Shown here: positions 54,723 to 62,100 of the stretch, in pieces
How the letters are laid out: every line of letters begins with the position of its first letter
How positions within the stretch are numbered: position 1 is the stretch's first letter
Source of the DNA: Verrucomicrobiota bacterium
GTDB taxonomy: Bacteria; Verrucomicrobiota; Verrucomicrobiia; Limisphaerales; J093
Reading direction: 5' to 3'
Length of the DNA: 63,630 nucleotides
Assembly: GCA_022710935.1 (NCBI GenBank)
Contig: JAKLFY010000035.1
Coordinates: forward strand, 1-63,630
Notes under the pieces: generated by a model
What the model was told of the DNA's origin: nothing
What the model saw: only the letters and a program-made list of their open reading frames with translations
Database searches by the model: none
Program-made: the position numbers and the translations under genes

Positions 54723-54835
54723 GATGGATTTGGGGCTGATGCCGGTTTCGCGCCGGCGGTGTCGATCGGCCGGCTCGGGGTGTCCGAATCCCCGTCGCCC
54801 GGTTCGACTGCTGGAATGGTCTGTTTCTCGCTCAC
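54719..54835 (-). CDS. Small acidic/Pro-rich peptide frame, possibly fused by frameshift to the next
   Basis: A 38-residue frame from a GTG (VSEKQTIPAVEPGDGDSDTP), disordered in character, ending in the four-base overlap with the membrane peptide at 54561. Read through with a shift, the two would make one about 90-residue anchored protein. A longer start at 54916 adds a Cys/Arg-rich segment that seems less likely. Confidence 0.35.
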   Translation of the reverse strand: MSEKQTIPAVEPGDGDSDTPSRPIDTAGAKPASAPNPS

Positions 54836-54896
54836 GGGAACAGCATCGCACACGGTGGCGCGGGCGGGGTGCTTCGTCGGTCTGCGGCACGGCTCG

Positions 54897-56138
54897 CTAA
54901 GAGCGTCTGCAGGCAAAGACCTCCAAAGCTTCGAGGTCTGACGGGGTCACAATCTCTATGCCATTCAACTCATTTGCCCGCCTTTGCAGACTCGCGGCGT
55001 TTTGGGCGGTCGGTGTCTGATAGACCGCCAGGAAGCGACGGGTGAAGCGTCCCCCGATCGTGCGGGCACGGTTGTCCAGTTCGTCCAGCAGCGGCACCAG
55101 CCTCGCTTTGAGTCCGCCGCGTTTGCAGCAGAAATAGGCGATCTGCACCCCATCCACCCCAACGATGTCCTCCTCGAGGTCGAATCCCCCGCGGCGTTCG
55201 CCGATGTTGACGGACCAGCGCAGGTCGCGAAATTGGCCGCTGCGCGATGCGGCATCCACCACAGCTACCTCCCACCAGCCGCCTGAGAGAAAAGCGAGGG
55301 CGAACTGGAGAGGCCGCACGGCGTCGAAATACTCTTGCGGCTCCGGGCGTTCGGTTTGGGCGAGCTCTTCGAGGTCCGGGCGTGTGGTTGCGGGTAGATA
55401 CAAGGCAGCGCCGTGCGCCCGCGCCAGTCCGGCTTCCAGCGCCAACTCTCCGACCCTTGGCGGCAGGAGCCAGGGTTTGTCGAACAAAGGAAGCCAATCG
55501 TCCGCACGACGCGGTTCGCGTCCGTTGGGGCAAAGGCCTTTGGATCCGTGGGTTGCACACCAGGCTTCCTCTTCGTGGTGTTGATGCTCGAGGAGATGGC
55601 GCGCAAGCCTCAAGTAAGGTTTCCAATCCCGTCCGCCTGTGACCCGCTGACGCCCGTTGGCGGCGGCGATAGGGTTGACGGTCAGGGCCTTTTGGTGGGG
55701 TGTAAAACTGAAATCGTCGCCAAGGACCGAGTTGAGCTTGGGCCCTGTGTGCCCATCGATGAACTGCCGATGGTCGGTGTCGACGTAGAGGGACACGGAC
55801 TCTTCGCGGAGGGCCGCTTCGTAGGCTCCGATCGACATCAGTTTGGTGCCGCCCGTGAAGTTGACCACGGGCGCGAGGGCGTCCGCCTTGGCCTCTTGCA
55901 TTGCGCGGATGACGGCGCGCGACGTTTCCGGGATCGAGGGCATCTCCGTCAGGCGGACGTCCTCCCGTGTCGTCTCGACGCTGGCTTGGCGAGCCGCTTC
56001 GAGGATATAGGCTGAGCGGGCTGCGGTCCTTGGCGTTGCGAGGTGAAACACCTTCGCGGGTTTGAGCGCGAGCAGCGGCAGGAGGTTCTGCATGGTCTGC
56101 TCGCTGATGAGTTGGATGAGGGCAAGGGGTTGAGGCAT
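54897..56138 (-). CDS. Card1/Can2-like CARF-domain nuclease (DUF1887 family)
   Basis: A 413-residue protein. The N-terminal CARF domain reads LIQLISEQTMQNLLPLLALK and later VVNFTGGTKLMSIGAYEAAL, the NxTGGTKxM ligand-pocket motif of the DUF1887/Card1 group. These bind cyclic oligoadenylate made by Cas10 during type III CRISPR immunity. The C-terminal part is a PD-(D/E)xK-type nuclease: SGGWWEVAVVD, then FDLEEDIVGVDGVQIAYFCCKRG, where the metal Asp and the Lys are kept but the usual Glu before the Lys is Cys. In known members, activation gives cutting of ssDNA, ssRNA or nicking of plasmids. Here the cOA-producing Cas10 is missing nearby. Confidence 0.85.
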   Translation of the reverse strand: MPQPLALIQLISEQTMQNLLPLLALKPAKVFHLATPRTAARSAYILEAARQASVETTREDVRLTEMPSIPETSRAVIRAMQEAKADALAPVVNFTGGTKLMSIGAYEAALREESVSLYVDTDHRQFIDGHTGPKLNSVLGDDFSFTPHQKALTVNPIAAANGRQRVTGGRDWKPYLRLARHLLEHQHHEEEAWCATHGSKGLCPNGREPRRADDWLPLFDKPWLLPPRVGELALEAGLARAHGAALYLPATTRPDLEELAQTERPEPQEYFDAVRPLQFALAFLSGGWWEVAVVDAASRSGQFRDLRWSVNIGERRGGFDLEEDIVGVDGVQIAYFCCKRGGLKARLVPLLDELDNRARTIGGRFTRRFLAVYQTPTAQNAASLQRRANELNGIEIVTPSDLEALEVFACRRS

Positions 56139-56171
56139 GGCGTGACACGTGGTGCGGCTTCTCTTCGAGTT

Positions 56172-56375
56172 TCAGTTTGCGCCGCAGCATTTTTTGTACT
56201 TCTTGCCGCTGCCGCACGGACAAGGCTCGTTTCGGCCAGGGCGTGGCTCGGAGCGAGCCGGCGTTGGGGGCGGTGCGAGACTCTCATCGGCGATGTCGTC
56301 GGAGTCGAGGGCGTCCAGATCCCAGGGGCGCGGCGCGGAGACCGGGCGTGACTTGTCATGGCACAGGGACAACAA
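56172..56375 (-). CDS. SEC-C motif small protein
   Basis: A 67-residue protein whose end, [20 protein letters not shown], is a SEC-C zinc-binding motif (C-x-C ... C-C), like the tail of SecA. The N-terminal 45 residues are acidic and disordered. Stand-alone SEC-C proteins are common, sometimes in defence or mobile regions; roles are unknown. It ends 33 bases before the Card1-like gene on the same strand and may be co-transcribed with it. Confidence 0.8.
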   Translation of the reverse strand: MLSLCHDKSRPVSAPRPWDLDALDSDDIADESLAPPPTPARSEPRPGRNEPCPCGSGKKYKKCCGAN

Positions 56376-56519
56376 GGATTCGGACAGACCACGAAGCGGA
56401 CGCTGAAGGACTGTTTGGCAAAGGGCCCATGATCGAGGGTGAACTCTGCGGTCAACGCCCCTGGCGCCTCGGTGTTGGAACGGGCGGGAGCCGGCTTGGG
56501 GTCGAACTTCATGGCATGG

Positions 56520-56849
56520 TCAAGTAACAGCGGTGCGGAGTTGGTCGACTTCGGGAATCAGGCCCATGGGGATGAGCGGCAAGATCGACGGATGCGACTC
56601 GGCGAGGCGGGTCAGATCGAGCCGGTCCTTCTGGCGTTTGGTGGCGCGGCGCGCGGGGTCGGCGGCCGCCCAAAGCTTGCCGCGGACGAGGTCATCGAGG
56701 GCGGCCACGGGCAGGCGGACGCCGAAGAGCTCGGCTTCGACGGCGCGCGCGGGGAACGTGGCGTAGCGGTCATTGACGGTGACCCATCGGCCCTCAAAAG
56801 GGCACACCGCAGAGGGGCAGGGTGATGGGAAATCAAGCGGACTGCTCAT
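56520..56849 (-). pseudogene. Probable remnant of a nucleotidyltransferase-like antitoxin/defence protein
   Basis: A 109-residue frame. The C-terminal part (LFGVRLPVAALDDLVRGKLW, then RRATKRQKDRLDLTRLAESH) matches the end of a nucleotidyltransferase-like family common in Verrucomicrobiota, usually about 160 residues with an N-terminal GSxxxxD site. Here the N-terminus is short, Pro/Cys-rich and lacks that site, so the gene looks truncated by recombination. It could instead be a short functional member. Confidence 0.5.
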
Positions 56850-56900
56850 CTGGCGGACAGACTAACTGCTGGCTGGTCGCGGGGCAAGCGGGGCAGGCGA

Positions 56901-56975
56901 CTAGCCTGCATTTCTCAACACCTTTTGCCACCGCGAAGCCGGAGTTCAGAAGAGAGAAGTCAGCATGCAGGCTAG
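56901..56975. repeat. 75-bp palindromic repeat (family R1)
   Basis: Bounded by CTAGCCTGCAT and ATGCAGGCTAG-type ends (perfect CTAGCCTGCA/TGCAGGCTAG) with an interior related to the 10520 copy (CCACCGCGAAGCCGGA). It lies between the nucleotidyltransferase remnant and the RAMP fusion gene. Confidence 0.82.
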
Positions 56976-56999
56976 GAAAGCGCGCTCCTTTTTGGTCAA

Positions 57000-57101
57000 G
57001 GTCGCCTCTTGCGTTTACGCATCGAGCCACCGGTGGTCGAGCGGCGGTATCGGGTGAGCCTCGCCTGCGAGGTCGAAATCGAGGAACTCATGCGAGATTA
57101 G
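57000..57101 (+). pseudogene. Possible 3' fragment of an unidentified gene
   Basis: A plus-strand frame with no start reads about 33 residues, RLRIEPPVVERRYRVSLACE then VEIEELMRD, to a stop at 57099-57101. It has protein-like composition but no upstream continuation beyond the R1 repeat. I do not recognise it; it may be debris from the rearrangement of this region. Confidence 0.25.
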
Positions 57102-57103
57102 GC

Positions 57104-58081
57104 TCACAGCTCCTGCCAAGTGTCGGGCTGCGATTGATGACTATCCAGAGCCGCCCGGGCCCGGTCGAGTATGTCCCTCTGCGAGGCGGTTATCAGCAAG
57201 CGCAACTGGCCGCCGAGTCGCACGATCTTGAATCTCACTTTCGACGCTTCGCGCCCGCCCCGCGCTTTGCCGAAGATGTGCGGCAATCCATCGACTGTAT
57301 CGGTGGCGGCTTGCCTCAATGCGTCGAGGCTGTCGCCGATTTCGCGTCCTGCGATGAAGACGGGCCAACTGCAGCCCAATCGGTCCAGGCGCTGGCGCAG
57401 TTCGGACGGGGTTTGGGGCGCCGTACCGTCGGCGGGCCAGACATTGCCGCCGCCGCGATTGGCACGCAGACCCAAGGCGCCGAGCAGAAGCCAGACTTCG
57501 AGAGCGGCCTCGACTCTTGCCTGGAGCTCAGGGCGCAACGGGCCAAAACGGCTGATGACCTCAAGTTTGAAGTTGGCGCCAGCTTTGAATGCGGCTTGAG
57601 GGCTGGCCTGCCCACCATGCTTGTGCGGTAGAGTGGGAATTCCAGGTGTGGGGGCAGGTTGGGCGCGGATCTGAGTGGCTTCGAATGTCTCAACTCGGCC
57701 TCCAAATGACCTGCGGAGATCATCAAGGAAACGAGCTGCATTGGCATTGGCTGCCGGTGACAGCCCGTGGGCAGCCTTTGCGACCGTGGCCATCTTGGCT
57801 GCCACGCTGGCGTCACGCAGGAGTCTGTCGGCCTTCTCTGGATTCCTTTCTGTAAGCCTGTCTGCTTGGCTCTTCAAATTGGAAGGATCCTTGGTGAGCA
57901 GGTCGGCGCCTCGGCTGACAATCCGCAGCACGCTCCATCGGCTGGCCTGATCCAGCTTCTTGCCGCCTCCGAGTGCGGACTCCTTGGGCAGCGCGAATTT
58001 CTGATGCAACAGCGAGCGGTTTTCGACCGCCTCGGCCCAGTCGCCGATGAGTTGGCGGACGTCGGGGCTAATCGGAATCAT
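57104..58081 (-). CDS. Type III-B CRISPR RAMP fusion: Cmr6-like N-terminus joined to Cmr1-like C-terminus
   Basis: A 325-residue frame. Residues 1 to about 120 (VENRSLLHQKFALPKESA, then ASRWSVLRIVSRGADLL) look like the start of Cmr6. From about residue 155 the sequence changes to the end of Cmr1: LPHKHGGQASPQAAFKAGAN, then WLLLGALGLRANRGGGNVWP, the Gly/Arg loop of RAMP proteins, and a Cmr1-like tail VRFKIVRLGGQLRLLITA. Cmr6 and Cmr1 are normally separate proteins of about 300-400 residues each. The frame is open throughout. The start overlaps the Cmr2'-'Cmr5 remnant by 14 bases, consistent with cmr5-cmr6 order. Probably a deletion product. Confidence 0.62.
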   Translation of the reverse strand: MIPISPDVRQLIGDWAEAVENRSLLHQKFALPKESALGGGKKLDQASRWSVLRIVSRGADLLTKDPSNLKSQADRLTERNPEKADRLLRDASVAAKMATVAKAAHGLSPAANANAARFLDDLRRSFGGRVETFEATQIRAQPAPTPGIPTLPHKHGGQASPQAAFKAGANFKLEVISRFGPLRPELQARVEAALEVWLLLGALGLRANRGGGNVWPADGTAPQTPSELRQRLDRLGCSWPVFIAGREIGDSLDALRQAATDTVDGLPHIFGKARGGREASKVRFKIVRLGGQLRLLITASQRDILDRARAALDSHQSQPDTWQEL

Positions 58082-58235
58082 CGCTGCCTCCCTCGCGATT
58101 GCCCTTCTTGACGAAGCGTTTGGCGTAGGACAACCAGGCCAGCGCCTCGTCAGTGGCTTGTTTGAGTGTCGAGCTGTCCGCCTGCTGCGTCAGGTAGGCG
58201 GCGAGTTTGCGTTTCCAGAAGCTGGGTTCAGTCAT
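58068..58235 (-). pseudogene. Cmr2 (Cas10) start fused in frame to Cmr5 end: deletion remnant
   Basis: A 55-residue frame. The first 15 residues, MTEPSFWKRKLAAYL, match the start of Cmr2/Cas10 (normally followed by HDPP and the HD domain). The rest, TLKQATDEALAWLSYAKRFV then KKGNREGGSDDSD, matches the C-terminal helix and tail of Cmr5. Everything between, about 5 kb in a full operon (most of cmr2, all of cmr3 and cmr4, most of cmr5), is absent. No Cas10 Palm or GGDD motif remains, so neither target binding nor cyclic oligoadenylate synthesis is possible from this locus. Confidence 0.7.
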
Positions 58236-59020
58236 GGCGACAGGACAGTTGATGGCGTCAGGCCGATGGCGGCCTCGACGGACGGGCGTGCTGGTTGCGG
58301 TTGCGCACGGGGCCAGTCTCGCCGGGAAGGCGGGCGAAGCCAAACCGGAGGACGTCGGCGGACGTCCCGGGGACAGCGGCGCAGACGATGGAGGGGGCGG
58401 TGATGATACAGTGTTCGCGGGGCTCAGCCCGGTCGGATGACGCAGGGGCGCTTCGAGCCGAGCCGATTCGAACCTTGGGCGGTACGGCTTCCACGAACAA
58501 ACGCGTCGAGGATGCGGACAATGGGGAATCTTGCCAACCGAAAAAGTGAGTCGTTGAAAAATGCGGGCGCGGGCCCAGGGCGGGACTGATTGTCTTCTCC
58601 TTCTGTAACGGCTCGGATATCGAACCGCGAATGGACGCGAATGGACGCGAATCGAGCCGCGCCGGACCGATCATCAACTCCATTGCGTCTAAGAAACGGG
58701 GGCATGGGGAGTCATATACACGGAGCCTGCGAGCCGGGCGCGATGGACGCGGTGGTGAAGGTGACCACATCGTTCGTTCTCATCCGTTTGCCGGTCGAGT
58801 CAGGAGCGACGATTGTATGAAACGAGGAACTGCGCCCACGAGATCGGTGGCGGTTTGGCCGGATGTGGGCTCGATGAGCTATGCAGCCTGGCTGCGCGCG
58901 GTAGCGCTGCGGCCCCAGCCCTCATTGCGGATCCCGGTGACGCCGGCCAACCGGGAGTGCCTGCGGCGTCTGCGCATCGCGGAGGCCGAGGCCTGGGAGT
59001 CGACGGCGACGTCGACGGCG
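58236..59020. other. 785-base region without a convincing gene
   Basis: Upstream of the Cmr remnants and downstream of the CotH gene. It contains a short tandem of GCGAATGGAC near 58628-58651 and several weak frames. The best is a 72-residue plus-strand frame, 58817-59035, with VAVWPDVGSMSYAAWLRAVA and ending in the repeat at 59021, but no family is recognised. No CRISPR repeat-spacer pattern is visible here or anywhere in 54-59 kb. Confidence 0.45.
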
Positions 59021-59132
59021 CAGACCCTAAGTTAGTACTGAGCGAGCCCTCGTGCATGTGTTTGACATGGCCGGTCCGTCGCCCGCCAGGCCTGGCGCAA
59101 CTCGCAAGCTTCTAACTTAAGGGCTGACCCTG
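59021..59132. repeat. 112-bp element with R2-type ends at the CotH gene stop
   Basis: The right end, ACTTAAGGGCTGACCCTG (59115-59132), is identical to the arm of the 113-bp element at 21197-21309. The left end (CAGACCCTAAGTTAG) is a partly degenerate inverted copy, so the overall size matches too. The right arm encodes the last residues (ARVSP) and the TAA stop of the CotH-domain gene. Confidence 0.7.
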
Positions 59133-62100
59133 GCCTCTTGCACCATCAGGATCTGGTAGAACCGCAACGCAACGTCGTCGGTTGTCGAGTCGGTCAGGCT
59201 GGCGGTCGCGCTTTGAGCTTGCACTTCGGCCGGCAGTTCGGTCCAGGAACCGTTCTCGAGATCCTCGCAATACCGCACGCGATAGGTGCGTCCGGGCAAG
59301 GCCTCCCATGTCAGCGTCACGCCTGTGGCGGGATCCGAGCGCACCTCGAAGATCCGGATCTCCGGCCACTCGGTGGACGCGATGCGGTTCGGTGCCCCCG
59401 GCGTGGGCGGAGACATCCGGTAATAGGGTAGTGGCGCGGCGTCGGGCCAGCGCCCCTCGCTGCGGTCGGTTTCCTGCGCAGCGAAGACCACCTGATCGAT
59501 GGGCCGGCCCGTGGCGTCCGCGAGAAGGATCTGTTCCCCCAGTTGGTCGAGTCGGAAGTTCACGTGCAGATCGCCATTGGGGCGGGACTGTTCGGGCTGC
59601 CCGTCGGCCCAGACGAGGAGATAACCGTGTGGCGGGATGTAGAAGCCCTGCGGAACGACGAACAGAGACGGTGTCGCCGGATTGTCGCTGAGCCAGAACC
59701 CGGCGATCGAGACCGGGCTGGGGCTTGGATTGTGGATTTCGAACCAGTCGTCGAACGCGCCATCCGCGGGATCGGCCACAGCGCCCTGGTTCGAGGCCAT
59801 CCATTCGTTGATGAGGAGGTCGGGGGGCGGCGTGTTTGTGCTCGAGCACTCGATCCGGATCGAGTCGGTGGCGTCCGCGACGGGTTGTCCGGCGCGGTCG
59901 AGTCCCTGGACGTCGAGCGCGTTGGCGCCCGGTTGCAGGGTCAGCCTGAGGCTCCAGCGTGTGGGTGAGAACCAGGAGAGGGGGTAGGGGATCCCGTTGA
60001 CGGTGATCGTGCGGATCCAGACCGGGGCGGTGCCGGTGAGGGTGACGACGGTTTGGGGGGTGGTGTGGTCGTTGCCATTATTGGTCGTGATGGCAAAGGC
60101 GGCCTCGACCGTTTTCAACTGGCCTTCGAGGTACGCGCGGCGCTGACTGATCCAGGACTTGATGGCACCGGGGCTGTTCAGGCCGACATTGTTGGCGCGG
60201 AACGCGGCGTACTTGGCGTCGAGGATGGGGTCGATGGCGCTGGCGCGGAAGAACGTCTGCATGGCCTCGTGCAGGCCGGCCCAATAGCGCCGGACGAAGG
60301 CAGGCGTCTGATACATGCGCTGGATGGCGGGGTCGCCCACGTCGAACAGCGGCGCGTCGGGGGGGTCGTTGAACACGCCAAGGCCGACATCGAAGTCCCA
60401 GCACATCAGTTTCCAGGAATCGCGTTCGGGCTTGTAGAGGAAGGTATTTTTTGCGTTGGGATTGCCGAACGCATCCCAGAACGACGCCAGGTCGTTCATG
60501 GCGAAGGTCAGCATCCAGTGATCGACGTCGACAATCGTCTCGACGCGTCCGAGGTACTCGTTGGTGGCGTTGACCGCATCGACCAGGGCGAAGAGCGGCG
60601 CGAAGTCGTTCGCGGACCCGCGCACGGCGCGGGGGCGCCAATTCCAGCGGTAACGGGCGGTGTTTTTGCGGCCGTCGGGCAGGGTGAAGGGTTCGAGGGT
60701 GTTGAGGAGGCACGGATCGAGGCGGTAGCCGGCGTTGTCGAACTCGTTCCAGCAATCGGTCTTGTAAAGGTGCCCGCGGTCGTCGCCAGGGAACCATTCC
60801 TCGATGGTGTCGCTGCCCGGCTGCTGGACATCGTCGTAGATGGCGCCGCGCCGAATGCCGTTGACGAACAGGTGCACATAGCGGCGGTACATGTTGGGCA
60901 GGCCGTACTGATCGAGGAACCAGTACATGAGCTGTTCGCGTTGGTCGGTGTCGTCGCGCACGGGCCAGTCGAGCGTGACATGCCGTTCGCCGAGAAACCG
61001 GTCGTCGGCGGGAAGGTTGACGTCATACCCGCAGAGATTGCCGGTGGGGCTGGTGTAACCGGGGGAGGTGTAGGAACTGCCGCTGTAATGCGCGCCGGCG
61101 TTGTAGATGACCCGGTTGGTTCCATAGACGAACGTGGCGTCGACGTCGTCGTTGCTCATTTTTTCGCGGCTGGCCCAATGGGCGTGGGACGCCGCAGTGA
61201 TCCAGAGATGATAGTTGGCGAAAGCGCCCGGCACATGGTCCTCGCCGACCCTGACGAGGCATTCGCGCGCGGGCGCGTCGGCGGGGAACCGGTTGGTCGC
61301 GGGCGCGGCGTGGGCATCGAGGGCCTCGACAAAGAACGCGACGAGGGTTCCCTTCGGCTGGGCGGGGAGAACAGCCGAGTAGATGCCGTCATTCGGGAAT
61401 TCGTCGGATCCCGCGCCGTCATCAGACATGGCCACCGCCGTGGTGACGGGACCGGGATCGATGCGGTAGTGGACGAATGCGCCGGCAATCCCATCGGGAT
61501 CGCTGAGGCGGGCTTCGACGCGAATGGGTTGTCCGGACGGCGGCAAGACAGGGCGATGGGCGACGCCGGTGATGGCGGGAGCTGCATTGGCGCGGTTCTG
61601 GCTGTTGCGCGCGGCGGGGGTGCCGAGATTGTCCGGGAGGGTCAGGCGTCCACAGGCTTCGAGAGCGCCCCCGCGAAGGCGCAGGAGGATTTCAGGGTGC
61701 CCTTTGAGCCAGCGGACCCGCGCGCGAATCGTGACCGACGATCCGACGGGGATGCTCGATTGGAGCGGGGTGAAGGCGCGGTTGGCGACGTGATCTCCGC
61801 GTTCGGTGGCCACGAGGCGCAGCGAGCGGGCGCTCTGATGGCCTCCGTTCTTCTCCCACGCGCTGTGGCTTTGAGTGCCTTGGAATGTCCAGCCGTTCAG
61901 ACCGCTCTCGAAGGTCGAATTGGCAATCCGATTGTTGCCGGCGACGAGAACTTGCACCGTGTCGACCAGCGCCTCGCCCGGGCCCATCAGGAAGATCTGG
62001 AGTTGTTCGGCGGAGGGCATCGACGGATGCGGCGAGACGAGGGGGCCGGTGGCCTCGACGGTTGTCCAGGGGGCCTTGGCGGTCTCGTCGCTGTCGGCCC

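Noticed and set aside
54298-59116. A CRISPR array accompanying the Cmr remnants and Card1-like gene
   Set aside because: I looked for regularly spaced 25-40 base repeats on both strands and found only the R1 palindrome and short 9-10 base tandem repeats; no cas1/cas2 either.
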